From the NCBI RefSeq assembly GCF_001667145.1, contig NZ_LZIF01000074.1, forward strand, positions 1 through 35,948: a stretch of DNA of 35,948 nt. Direction: 5' to 3'. Positions 6,089-13,881 of the stretch are shown here, one piece after another (positions within the stretch are counted from its first letter, which is position 1; each line of letters opens with the position of its first letter). The stretch is from Mycobacterium sp. 852002-51971_SCH5477799-a. GTDB taxonomy: Bacteria > Actinomycetota > Actinomycetes > Mycobacteriales > Mycobacteriaceae. The notes beneath the pieces are model-generated. The model was not told the origin of the DNA and made no database searches. It saw only the letters and a list, made by a program, of their open reading frames with translations. The position numbers and the translations under genes are program-made.

Positions 6089-9082
6089 TCAGGAACGACG
6101 TGGCCCGCTCTTGGCCTGCCACACCCAGCCAGGAAGCCCTTCGAGTAGCTCTTCACGATTGGCAGCGAGTATCCCTTTCCGGTAATAGGCGCGCTGTGTG
6201 CCGACCCAGCTACCGAGGCTGTACCCCCTTTCGTCGACATAGGATTTGGGCACAAGGGCGTCACCATTGCGCTCGACGTAGGCCTCCAGCCGAGCAAAAC
6301 CTTCCGGCCACTTATCGACGACTGTCCATTGCCACCCGGATACTTTTTCGAGCCGATGTACACGGTCGGTCTCTAGGGTGTTCTTGCGGTATTTGAGGCG
6401 TTGTTGACCGACCCACGCGCCGAGCCGGTACCCGTCGGGGGCTTTGTAAGACTGCGAGATAAGGGCGTCACCATATTCCTGGACGTAGACCCGAAGGTGG
6501 TCGTAACCCGCCTCCCACCTGGCATCGTGGATGGCGTCCCACGTCCAGCCGGGCAGCTTTTGGAGGCGGCGTACCCGATCAGCGCTGAGGGTGCCCTCTG
6601 CACGCCATTGGCGTTGCCGCGCAGCCCATTTACCCAGCGGGTAGCCCTCCGGAGTGACATAGGTCTTCGGAGGGCGAGCGCCGTAGCGTTTCAGTTGGTG
6701 AAAGCCCTCTTCCCACCGGGCGTCGCGTGTATTCCAAGCCCAGCCCGGTAGCTCCTCAAGCCGGCGTCGCCGACCGAGGTCGAATGAACTTTCTGCAAAT
6801 TGGTTGCGCTGCGTCTGGACCCATGTGCCCAGTTGGAACCCGTTGGCGGTGCGATAGGACTGTGGGACTCGAGAATTGCCGTGTCGGTTGACATAGGCAA
6901 CGAGTTCATCGAAACCATCCTCCCACCAGTCGTCGCGCGCCGACCATGTCCAACCGCGCAATTCTTCGAGTCGCTTTCTGCGATCAGCGGAGAGTTTGTC
7001 TGCGGCCTCGAGTCGGCGCTGGTTGTTGATCCACGTACCGAGCCGGTAGCCGTCGATGGTGCACGACTGCGGGACGCGAGAGTGGCCGTGTCGCTCGATG
7101 AACTGTTCTAACAAACCGAACCAGAACTCCCAGGTCGCCGTGGTCTGCTCCACGAGGCGCACGTCGAAGGCGCGAGCGAAATCGACGCCAACCCGCGTGG
7201 GTAGGTCGAGATGGATCTTGCCGGGGAGGCGTGGCCGTTGGCCGCGCCGACCCAATTGCCGTCGGAGTTCATCTAATTCCTCGCCGAGTTGGTCGTCGTG
7301 TGACCGCAGCGCCTTGATCACATCCCACACTGGCTTGAACGCCGAACTATCGAGAACGACCTCAGGGTCGTTGCTGTTGCCGATAAACACTGGAATGACG
7401 ATGGTGCCGACTGTCTTATCTGCGGAGAGCCTGATCGCCCGGCCTACAGCCTGGACGATGTCGACTTCAGACCGGCGTGGATCGATAAACGCAACCCCAT
7501 CGAGGGTGGGAACATCGACGCCTTCCGCTAAGCAGCGCGCGTTGGCCAGGAGTCCCCGGTCGGCGTCTTCGAGTCGTCTAAGACGCTGGAGCAGCACGTA
7601 GCGATCTCCGGCTGGCATTTCGCCCGAGGTGTGCGCAGCCCATAGTCGTCCTCTAGGGCGGTGCCGGGCCGGCATCCATGCCAGCACGTCCGGTAGGCAG
7701 GCGGCGAAGTCCCGCGCGCGCTTCACCCGCGAGTGAAACGAGATCACGCGATGCAGGTCGTACTTCCGCATGGCTTTCGCCAGCCCGATCTGGCCCGCGA
7801 GGGTGGCGGCATCGGTGACCTCCACGCCGTCGCGGGTGACCAGTGCGCCGTTTTCCGCCCACTTTCTGTATGTCGCGTCATCGACGCCGATGATCGCAAC
7901 TTGGTAGTCCGTCAATAGATCACGTTCGATGGCTTCTCCGAAGCCAAGACGATAGAACACGATGCCGAACTTCTTGGGGTCATCCATCGAGGCGTATTCG
8001 AAATCTGATTCCTCGGCAGCTTTCAATACGCGCCCGGTGAAGTAGCGTGGGGTCGCCGTCATGAACAACCGCCGCTTCGCCTTGATCTCCGCCGGATCGA
8101 GAACGGTGGCGAAGTCCGACGAAACCGGTCCCGCGCAGCGATGTGCCTCATCGGCGATGACCAGGTCAAATTCAGGAATCCGTCCCAGGGCGAACGCCTT
8201 CGCGATTTGCGGTGACGACTGGTACGTGGCGAATACCACGCGGGGACCGCGCCGTTTACTGAGAAATGCCGCGATGTCCGCGGGATCTGTCGTCACGGGA
8301 ACTCCGAGGTCGCTGGTGTGCAACAGCGCCACGTCGTCGTCCGCGTTGGCAACCGTGTCGTCGGAGCAGACAGGCAGCGACGCGAACTCGGTGATGCAGT
8401 TGGCGCGCCACGCATTCAAAGTTTGCTTGAGCAGCGATAGTGACGGCACCAGGACGAGGGTGCGGGTCGTCTCCAACTGCTCATGGATGAACAGTGCGGT
8501 GAGGGTCTTTCCCGTTCCGCACGCCATGATGAGTTGCCCGCGATCCGCGGACTCGAATCCCTTGAGCACCTTCGTGATCGCCGACCGCTGATGCTTTTGG
8601 GGGCGGGCGGGCCTACGCGGTCGAGTGGGACGGAGTTCCATAGGGGAACCGGGCCAGTCGACATCGGCAGCTTGAAGATCGTTTAGCCGGAAGAATGTGA
8701 CCCGCTTCTCCTGGTCCTGCACGGTGCGCTCGCCGATGCGGTCGATAAGGTTGCTTGTGGCGATTAGCATGCGGTAGGTGAACACCTCGCGCCCGGACTC
8801 GGCGAGGAACTTGTTCACGTCGCGCTTGGTGACGCGGTACGCGGGGTCATACGCCTTTGCCTGGATCGCCCACATGTTTCCGGTGTGGTCCTCGGCCACC
8901 AGGTCGATGCCGGCGTCACCGCCCCATCGGCCTGTCCATTCGTCCCACAGCCAGACGCGGCGGAGTTCGCGTTTGTAGACTGGGTCGTTGGTCAGGAACC
9001 ACTTGCAGATGTGCTCGAACTGCTTGCCCTTGATGTTGTCGTCATGGTCCAACTGCTCAAAAAGCTCAGCAAATGTAGTCAT
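6089..9082 (-). CDS. PD-(D/E)xK nuclease-like and DEAH-box SF2 helicase with five C-terminal helicase-associated repeats
   Basis: The protein has 997 aa from the ATG at 9082; an in-frame ATG at 9145 is less likely because MTTFAELFEQLD is the natural start. Residues ~18-110 form a restriction-endonuclease-like domain (GGDAGIDLVAE, then WAIQAKAYDP: D60 and Q74-x-K76, as in Mrr-type nucleases). The SF2 motor follows: ACGTGKT (Walker A, ~188-193), IADEAHRCAG (DEAH, 311-314), FMTATPRY, and QAVGRAIR (motif VI). The last ~320 residues hold five ~65-70-aa helicase-associated repeats, each with a YxLGxW motif and a GWxW motif. The third repeat is shortened. Such proteins are common in bacterial islands and resemble restriction or defence enzymes. 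The HEPN-like gene lies 114 bases upstream on the same strand. Confidence 0.9.
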   Translation of the reverse strand: MTTFAELFEQLDHDDNIKGKQFEHICKWFLTNDPVYKRELRRVWLWDEWTGRWGGDAGIDLVAEDHTGNMWAIQAKAYDPAYRVTKRDVNKFLAESGREVFTYRMLIATSNLIDRIGERTVQDQEKRVTFFRLNDLQAADVDWPGSPMELRPTRPRRPARPQKHQRSAITKVLKGFESADRGQLIMACGTGKTLTALFIHEQLETTRTLVLVPSLSLLKQTLNAWRANCITEFASLPVCSDDTVANADDDVALLHTSDLGVPVTTDPADIAAFLSKRRGPRVVFATYQSSPQIAKAFALGRIPEFDLVIADEAHRCAGPVSSDFATVLDPAEIKAKRRLFMTATPRYFTGRVLKAAEESDFEYASMDDPKKFGIVFYRLGFGEAIERDLLTDYQVAIIGVDDATYRKWAENGALVTRDGVEVTDAATLAGQIGLAKAMRKYDLHRVISFHSRVKRARDFAACLPDVLAWMPARHRPRGRLWAAHTSGEMPAGDRYVLLQRLRRLEDADRGLLANARCLAEGVDVPTLDGVAFIDPRRSEVDIVQAVGRAIRLSADKTVGTIVIPVFIGNSNDPEVVLDSSAFKPVWDVIKALRSHDDQLGEELDELRRQLGRRGQRPRLPGKIHLDLPTRVGVDFARAFDVRLVEQTTATWEFWFGLLEQFIERHGHSRVPQSCTIDGYRLGTWINNQRRLEAADKLSADRRKRLEELRGWTWSARDDWWEDGFDELVAYVNRHGNSRVPQSYRTANGFQLGTWVQTQRNQFAESSFDLGRRRRLEELPGWAWNTRDARWEEGFHQLKRYGARPPKTYVTPEGYPLGKWAARQRQWRAEGTLSADRVRRLQKLPGWTWDAIHDARWEAGYDHLRVYVQEYGDALISQSYKAPDGYRLGAWVGQQRLKYRKNTLETDRVHRLEKVSGWQWTVVDKWPEGFARLEAYVERNGDALVPKSYVDERGYSLGSWVGTQRAYYRKGILAANREELLEGLPGWVWQAKSGPRRS

Positions 9083-9196
9083 TATTTCTGTTGGCCTTAG
9101 AAGGTTGCCAGGAGCTTGTTGAGATTCCTCGCGAGCGAGGTGCATTGCGACGTGTGTCCGAGTCGGGCAGGGGCATGGTCCTCGCCAATTGGCCGC

Positions 9197-10549
9197 TCAC
9201 GAGCTGAAGCCACTTGGGGGTTCTGAACGGTTGACAATGTGTAGTCCGTAGAGCACTTGAAGTTCCACCACAGAGCTACCGAGTATCAGAGGCCCGAAAA
9301 GCTCGGACACCACGAAGGCGGGTGCGTCGCTGCTGGTCGGCTTCAGACCGAACTTCCGGATCGCAGTCAATGTGTGCAGGTCGGCGGCATCGCAATGGGC
9401 CAGTACCGTCCAACGCCCTGGGTCAATGGCGTCTTCGGCGGGTGTGCCGGATTGCAGTTCGACTATGGATGAGGCTTTGCTGATTTGGTTTACGCCTTGT
9501 GGATTGACTGGGGCCGCATCGTCGGAGACAACCACTACATGACTATCGAGAACGGCTCGTGCACCCACTCTCCTCGCGGCATCGGTAAAGTAGCCACCCC
9601 TATAGCGCAACCCGCGATGGGCTTCAATGAGGTCACGCATGTAAGACGATAGTCGCCCCAACGACGCAATCAGTTGGTCCCGGTTGACGCTATCCTGCGG
9701 CAATAGGTAGTCATCGTCCCGCCCCTGCTTTGCGTGCATTAAGGCGCACCGCTCGCGCTGATACATGTGCTTGTAGATCCACTTCTCGTGATTCTGTATT
9801 CCAGGTGGCGTAAGGCTCGCGAGTGGCACCAGCTTCCCCGCTTCGCTCAAAGCAGCCTTAAACCAAACGCGTTCGGGTTCCGGCTTCGCTGGATCAGAAA
9901 GGTTCGGAGATCGAAGGCCAAAGCACCTGCGGCGGTGCGCTACATGAGGCGGGGGAGGCGCTCCCGCTTGCGGGGGATGAATGTCGCTTAGCAAGCACTC
10001 GAACGCGAGAAAGAGATTTCGGTATGAGTCATAAAGGTCATCCGATGTCCGGGACATCCTGATGAACCTGTACGTATCGTGAATCATCGGTGTCGGCGGT
10101 TGCGGCGAGGGAACGACTTCTCCCTGTGCATCAATCACAGTCGCCTCGGCGCGCATCGTTATCGATTGTGAAGGTGACAAACTCGTTGCTCGCATAACTA
10201 CGCCACCCGCTTTGCGGTCGGGCCACCAAACAAGACAGTCTCCAAAAGCTTCGCGAATAGCACAGTCGGCCAGCCCCTGGACACACAGTAAGTCCAACCC
10301 TCTGTTAGCCGTCGCCAAGGCGGTCTCGAACGTAGAGTCGAAATTCTTTGCCTTCGACGGACCGCGTGTAATTACGACTTCAACACCACCCACAACGGTG
10401 GTGGTCCACCCATTGACTGAAACTGACTCGGTGAAAGGCGGCGGCTTACGGAGAAGAAATACGGCACCGTGTCGCCATGCGTCTCCCGTGTCTTGGAGCG
10501 CCACTCCCGCGTAGTCTCCGACCGTCATGTCGCGAGTATGCAGAGCCAC
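9197..10549 (-). CDS. Hypothetical protein with a HEPN-like R-x4-H motif
   Basis: This 450-aa protein has no clear full-length homologue I can name. The GTG at 10549 is chosen because GAAGAAGG lies four bases upstream; an ATG at 10528 is the alternative. The middle section (residues ~170-290) looks like an all-helical HEPN domain: SYRNLFLAFECLLSDI, then ERVWFKAALSEA, then YKHMYQRERCALMHAK. The last segment contains R267-C-A-L-M-H272, matching the R-x4-6-H catalytic motif of HEPN ribonucleases. A P-rich, R-rich linker (~192-210) splits the domain. The N- and C-terminal parts are beta-rich and unrecognised. The gene precedes the nuclease-helicase gene on the same strand, so a two-gene operon is plausible. 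HEPN assignment is by motif only. Confidence 0.7.
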   Translation of the reverse strand: MALHTRDMTVGDYAGVALQDTGDAWRHGAVFLLRKPPPFTESVSVNGWTTTVVGGVEVVITRGPSKAKNFDSTFETALATANRGLDLLCVQGLADCAIREAFGDCLVWWPDRKAGGVVMRATSLSPSQSITMRAEATVIDAQGEVVPSPQPPTPMIHDTYRFIRMSRTSDDLYDSYRNLFLAFECLLSDIHPPQAGAPPPPHVAHRRRCFGLRSPNLSDPAKPEPERVWFKAALSEAGKLVPLASLTPPGIQNHEKWIYKHMYQRERCALMHAKQGRDDDYLLPQDSVNRDQLIASLGRLSSYMRDLIEAHRGLRYRGGYFTDAARRVGARAVLDSHVVVVSDDAAPVNPQGVNQISKASSIVELQSGTPAEDAIDPGRWTVLAHCDAADLHTLTAIRKFGLKPTSSDAPAFVVSELFGPLILGSSVVELQVLYGLHIVNRSEPPSGFSS

Positions 10550-10843
10550 GCTGCCTTCTTCATGAAAATAAGAGCCCCGGCAGGAGACTGTCAGCTTTCA
10601 GTGCCTTTGTCGTCGTCCAGTCGAATGACCCTGGTGCGGTCAGTTGGGGCTTCGGCAGAAGCAGTCGTTGCCGAAGCCGAGGCAGTGATAGCAAAGGCTA
10701 ACCCGGCAAATTCGCTGGTCGTGCATCGTTCGGTACCGCCTCAAAACCTCAGCACCGCCAGATCAACGTCGCAGCCAACACCGCGGCGGGCAGGCCCGGC
10801 GCAGCCAGCGGACCAACGTCAATCGGTTGTCGCTGGTGTGCGC
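10550..10843. other. Intergenic region between divergent genes
   Basis: About 300 bases separate the minus-strand HEPN-like gene from the plus-strand small membrane protein gene. It should hold both promoters. The only recognisable element is the -10 box at 10844-10849. Reading frames crossing it on either strand lack protein-like character. Confidence 0.5.
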
Positions 10844-10849
10844 TAGCCT
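10844..10849 (+). promoter_or_regulatory. Candidate -10 box (TAGCCT) for a leaderless transcript
   Basis: TAGCCT fits TANNNT and ends seven bases before the ATG at 10857, consistent with leaderless transcription. TTGTCG at 10827-10832 is too close to act as a standard -35 box. Confidence 0.4.
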
Positions 10850-10856
10850 CCGGCGC

Positions 10857-11396
10857 ATGCCTTGTTTGCAGTGGTTGAGTATCACGTTGCAATTCGTCGG
10901 CGCTCTTGTGACCGTTGGCGGTCTGACGTGGGCCTGGCTCAGGGCGACGCGGTTTCGGGAGCGCAGCTGGCCGCGGATAGTAGATGCGCTGCGCCAGGTC
11001 TACTACAGGGTTCGCGGAGCCCCCGTTGTCACCGGCACCTCCCACGTAACACTGCAACCGATGAGTACCGCAATGGGAATGAGGGGCCTCGCTCCGCGTG
11101 TCCGTCTCCGAGATGGCTCGGTGGAGCAACGGCTTAACGTCTTAGAGCAGGTAGTTGATCGGCTAATCGATGAGGACATCCCGCCGATACTTTGGGATGT
11201 CGACGAACTGAGGGACGGGGTTGAGGTGGCGCGTGCGCTGGCGAAATCCGAGGCAGCAAATTCAATCGCAGAGGCGCGACACGCTATCGCTGACCTCCAA
11301 AAGAACCTTGACCGCACTCAGACGCTAGATCTGCGCTGGGCCATCGGAGGCCTAGTAGTCTCAGCCGTCGGAACCTTCCTTCAGTACTGGATTTGA
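10857..11396 (+). CDS. Small membrane protein of unknown function, two terminal membrane segments
   Basis: The protein has 179 aa from ATG 10857, chosen over the GTG at 10827 because of the -10 box seven bases upstream and the better N-terminus. Residues ~5-28 (LSITLQFVGALVTVGGLTWAW) and ~160-178 (AIGGLVVSAVGTFLQYWI) look membrane-spanning. The ~130 residues between are hydrophilic and helical, with heptad-like leucine spacing (VEQRLNVLEQVVDRLI, EARHAIADLQKNL), suggesting a coiled coil. No family is recognised. It is divergent from the HEPN-like gene and may be part of the same accessory block, but no link can be shown. A stalk or sensor role is speculative. Confidence 0.65.
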   Translation: MPCLQWLSITLQFVGALVTVGGLTWAWLRATRFRERSWPRIVDALRQVYYRVRGAPVVTGTSHVTLQPMSTAMGMRGLAPRVRLRDGSVEQRLNVLEQVVDRLIDEDIPPILWDVDELRDGVEVARALAKSEAANSIAEARHAIADLQKNLDRTQTLDLRWAIGGLVVSAVGTFLQYWI

Positions 11397-11854
11397 GCGG
11401 CGGGAAGACGTTCGCGACACGAATATTAGGCACTTCCGCTGCCAATGCATTCCCGTCTCCTTGCGCAAATCAGGAAAGGGCCGATAGAGAGCCGGCCTTG
11501 ATTTTCTGACCGTCCGCAGATCGTCCGCAACAGAGCTGACAACGGCTTTCGTTAGTTAACACAACCAACTCTCTGACCAGCACTTCCCCAACGCAATCAA
11601 CACAGCTCGATTCACCAAACGTCAAGAAAGGCGGACTGTAAATCCGTCGCGAAATCTAGGAAGCGACGGAGCTGATTGCTCGCTTGGTGTTCCCGGCATG
11701 CGCAGAAAGCGCCAGCAAACACGATTTCGACCGCAGCCTGACCCCAATTTTGACCCCAACTGGGTCCCGTGCAGGCAAATGCACCGGGATGCACAAAGGT
11801 GCTTGAACTGCACCGATGCACTTCTGTGCACATCACGACACGCCAAGACGAAGT
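11397..11854. other. Non-coding stretch leading into the attachment site; hairpin with tRNA-Tyr-like anticodon arm
   Basis: No convincing gene is present. At 11631-11647, GCGGA-CTGTAAA-TCCGT is a 5-bp stem with a 7-base loop carrying anticodon GTA, exactly like a tRNA-Tyr anticodon arm, but no D-arm or T-arm follows. The same bases also take part in TCCGTCGC/GCGACGGA (11643-11650 and 11663-11670), an 8-bp inverted repeat with a 12-base spacer. It may be a terminator-like hairpin or a recombination remnant. Confidence 0.35.
11769..11831. repeat. Cluster of TGCAC/GTGCA motifs, possible integrase arm-type sites
   Basis: TGCAC occurs at 11780, 11790, 11809, 11817 and 11827. The reverse form GTGCA is at 11769, and GTGC is at 11800. 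Seven near-copies in about 60 bases lie just left of the tRNA-Pro fragment. Tyrosine integrases bind such short repeated arm sites beside their core site. The role is inference. Confidence 0.4.
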
Positions 11855-11898
11855 CTGGGGGTCAAGTGGTCGCAGGTTCAAATCCTGTCAGCCCGACA
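11855..11898 (+). other. 3' fragment of tRNA-Pro(GGG): probable integration attachment site
   Basis: From 11855 the sequence reads as the 3' part of a tRNA-Pro gene. It has anticodon-loop CTGGGGG, the 3' anticodon stem TCAAG, variable bases, then the T-arm GCAGG-TTCAAAT-CCTGT. The 3' acceptor strand CAGCCCG and discriminator A follow at 11889-11896. The 5' half is missing: the bases before the loop (GAAGT) do not pair with TCAAG, and no D-arm is present. Identity therefore starts abruptly in the anticodon loop, as expected where an integrase uses a tRNA 3' end as its core. By orientation, the integrated element lies to the left of this site. Confidence 0.75.
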
Positions 11899-12321
11899 CA
11901 ACTCGGAGGTAATTGGGCATGCCGATGCCACCTCGACCGTTATCTGCGGCTCGCTGCGCGCCGACCCGCGCCGACAACGCCTGCGGAGATCGGATTCTCA
12001 ATATGCGTTGCGGCACTTAGCGAAAACGCTGACATTTCAGCACGGACGGATCGGGTGAGCACCGGGGGCGCCGAGCTGCACTTCCATGGGCACCGACAGA
12101 CGAACCTGGCGAAGGTCGCATTGCCCTGGAAATGAATTTCGGCAATCCTAGGCGGTTCGAGGCGGCTTTCTCCAGCAAAGGCACCGCCCGTTGGGCCCCG
12201 AATTGGAGCTATCGTAAATCCTTTTTAAAAGCCCGCTGATGTATTCCGTCCGCCAGGCGATCGCGATAAAATCCGAGCGTTGGCGATACCTGCCAACCCC
12301 CCCAGATGAAAGGCGCGTCCG
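11899..12321. other. Intergenic region without a recognised gene
   Basis: About 420 bases follow the tRNA-Pro fragment. A plus-strand frame running through the tRNA fragment to 12135 is the well-known artefact of translating tRNA sequence. I see no protein signature or strong promoter. AAATCCTTTTTAAAAG at ~12217-12232 is an AT-rich patch that may belong to the promoter of the tiny lipoprotein gene. Confidence 0.4.
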
Positions 12322-12459
12322 ATGAACGCGAATAGCACTAAGCGACGGATGTTGAGAGCTAGCGCAGCGGCCGCGACACTGGTTGCAGTGTTGCTGGGAT
12401 CGACGGGGTGCATGGTAACTTGCAGCGGCACGTTACCGGGGACGGTAAATTGTCAGTGA
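12322..12459 (+). CDS. Tiny (45-aa) predicted lipoprotein
   Basis: ATG 12322 is preceded by GAAAGG at 12308-12313 with 8-base spacing, a good ribosome-binding site. The 45-aa product starts with a basic stretch (NSTKRRMLR), then a hydrophobic helix (ASAAAATLVAVLLGSTGC). It ends in a lipobox-like STGC with Cys30 as the likely lipidated residue. The mature part would be only ~16 residues, with two more cysteines (C34, C44) and ending TLPGTVNCQ. If exported it would sit on the outer face of the plasma membrane. No function is known; such peptides are easily missed because of their length. The lipobox has Ser at -3, which is not ideal. Confidence 0.55.
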   Translation: MNANSTKRRMLRASAAAATLVAVLLGSTGCMVTCSGTLPGTVNCQ

Positions 12460-12786
12460 AATGACATCGGAGGCCTCACGAACGGCGTTGACCGCGTAGG
12501 CCTTAACCCAACTTTCCGCAAGCCCGAGCAGCCGTTGTCCTAGCCTGCTCCCAAGTCAGCGGCCGAATAAGGTCTGCTTCGGTAAAGGGCTTCCTCTAAC
12601 ACCGAATGTCAACTCAGCATGAAGTGTCGGTGGCCCTACTAGCGCGGCATTCCCGCGGTGCGCTAGGTTGCGTAATTGTCGTTGCGTCAGCCAACATACG
12701 TTCCATTAATGTTGGCCAACATACGTGCGATTAGTAGCGCCGCACCGCGAGGCCGTAATAGCCACTGCGCTGGACCGCATGCCGGT
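12460..12786. other. Intergenic region between convergent genes
   Basis: This ~330-base stretch lies between the tiny lipoprotein gene and the 3' end of the DUF2510 gene. It holds the CCAACATACGT repeat cluster at 12691-12726 and no recognisable gene. The long plus-strand frame starting at 12676 is antisense to known genes and is not coding. Confidence 0.5.
12691..12726. repeat. Operator-like CCAACA/TGTTGG repeat cluster
   Basis: CCAACATACGT occurs as a perfect 11-base direct repeat at 12691-12701 and 12716-12726, 25 bp apart. TGTTGG at 12710-12715 is the inverse half-site and abuts the second copy to make the palindrome GTTGGCCAAC (12711-12720). Three half-sites in 36 bases look like a protein-binding cluster, though both flanking genes converge here. 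Confidence 0.45.
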
Positions 12787-13494
12787 CTACGGCTCGAAGG
12801 CCGGAAGAACAGTCCCGGAATCGCGAATCTCCCAGATGCTTTTTTTGGTCACACCATCGAAGTTGATCTTGTCCAGCGTTTCTCGCGAATACGTCAGGTC
12901 GATGGCGACCTGAGTCGAGGTGTTTCCGTACGGGTCGGTCATCGGGAAGGTGCCCTGCACGTTCACCGCGGACGCGTCAGGGTAGGTGGCCTTCGCGTAT
13001 TTGAGAATGTCGATCGTGTCCGACCGGGCACCGTCTTTGATCATCCGCTCGGTGTAGTTGTCACGAATAGCGAATCGGGCGTCAACCACGCCGCCGTTCG
13101 GGCCGGGAGCAAGGGTGAAGGTGACGCCATCCGGCCTCTTGGGGCCGGCCGGTGTCGACGGCGCGTCCTGGGGCGGCACCGCCGGTCCCTCCATGGCCGG
13201 ACTGCTCGACGGGCTGGACAAGCTGTCCTTCTTGGGGTCGAAAACCCAGGTTTTGCCGATGAAGACAAGGAGAACCAGGGCGCAGAGCGCCGCCAGGGCC
13301 ACGGCGGCCTTTCCGGAGGTGCCCTTGTTCGGCGTTTCTTTCGCGAACGTATGCGGCGCTTCGGTGGTGAACGCGTATTCGCTGGTCCAGGTAGTGCCGT
13401 CGAAGTACCGTTGCAGCCCGTGGCCTACCCCTGCGGGGTCGGGGTACCAGCCCGGCGCCGATTGCGGCGGGGGCGGCGCCTGTTCAGATGGCAT
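12787..13494 (-). CDS. DUF2510-containing single-pass membrane protein
   Basis: This 235-aa protein starts with a Pro-rich stretch and the DUF2510 motif PGWYPDP...LQRYFDGTTWT (residues ~14-37), a short actinobacterial domain common at cytoplasmic N-termini of membrane proteins. A membrane segment follows at ~62-80 (KAAVALAALCALVLLVFIG). A Ser/Pro-rich external linker (SSPSSSPAMEGPAVPP) leads to a C-terminal extracytoplasmic domain of ~115 residues (VTFTLAPGPNGGVVDARFAI to WEIRDSGTVLP). The C-terminal domain is not recognised. It is likely anchored in the plasma membrane with its C-terminus in the periplasm. The 45-aa acidic protein gene lies 33 bases upstream on the same strand. Function is unknown. 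Confidence 0.85.
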   Translation of the reverse strand: MPSEQAPPPPQSAPGWYPDPAGVGHGLQRYFDGTTWTSEYAFTTEAPHTFAKETPNKGTSGKAAVALAALCALVLLVFIGKTWVFDPKKDSLSSPSSSPAMEGPAVPPQDAPSTPAGPKRPDGVTFTLAPGPNGGVVDARFAIRDNYTERMIKDGARSDTIDILKYAKATYPDASAVNVQGTFPMTDPYGNTSTQVAIDLTYSRETLDKINFDGVTKKSIWEIRDSGTVLPAFEP

Positions 13495-13527
13495 CTACCC
13501 ATTTTCGTAGTGACAGGGTCATCGCGG

Positions 13528-13665
13528 CTACCCGTCCTCGCGGTCCGGCTCGGTGAGTTCCGGCGCGTTCTCGCGAGTCGCCATTCCCCCTTCGCGCCCG
13601 TGGTCCGCCGGACCGGGTCGGCCACCCTTGGCCTCGTCGTCGTCCTTCTCCGAATGCTTCGCCAT
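13528..13665 (-). CDS. Small (45-aa) charged hypothetical protein
   Basis: The start is the ATG at 13665, preceded by a near-perfect Shine-Dalgarno GAAGGAGG five bases upstream; the longer in-frame ORF to 13758 lacks one. The product MAKHSEKDDDEAKGGRPGPA... is very hydrophilic and probably disordered, rich in Asp, Glu, Lys and Gly, and ends EPDREDG. It lies 33 bases before the DUF2510 gene on the same strand and may share its transcript. No domain or function is recognised, and it is too short for most ORF finders. Confidence 0.65.
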   Translation of the reverse strand: MAKHSEKDDDEAKGGRPGPADHGREGGMATRENAPELTEPDREDG

Positions 13666-13881
13666 CGCAACCTCCTTCGACGGAAGGACTACCCGCAGCG
13701 GCACAATCTGAAGATCCAGCAAAGCAAACTGGATCACGAAAGGCCGCCCTGCCAACACGAGGCTCTCGACGCGGGCGAAAGCCGCCCGCGGCTACCAGCC
13801 GGCCAGCGCAAGCGCGGCGAAAATGTGAATACGTTGGACGCCGCACTGCGTCAGGGTGAGCGAACGCCTTGATCCGCTGAA

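Noticed and set aside
11698..12135. 145-codon plus-strand frame through the tRNA-Pro fragment
   Set aside because: Translation through tRNA sequence gives the familiar artefact GSNPVSPTQ. No ribosome-binding site or domain is present.
12676..13872. 398-codon plus-strand open frame
   Set aside because: It is antisense to the DUF2510 gene and the 45-aa protein gene. The translation is low-complexity Arg/Gly-rich, typical of GC-rich shadow frames.
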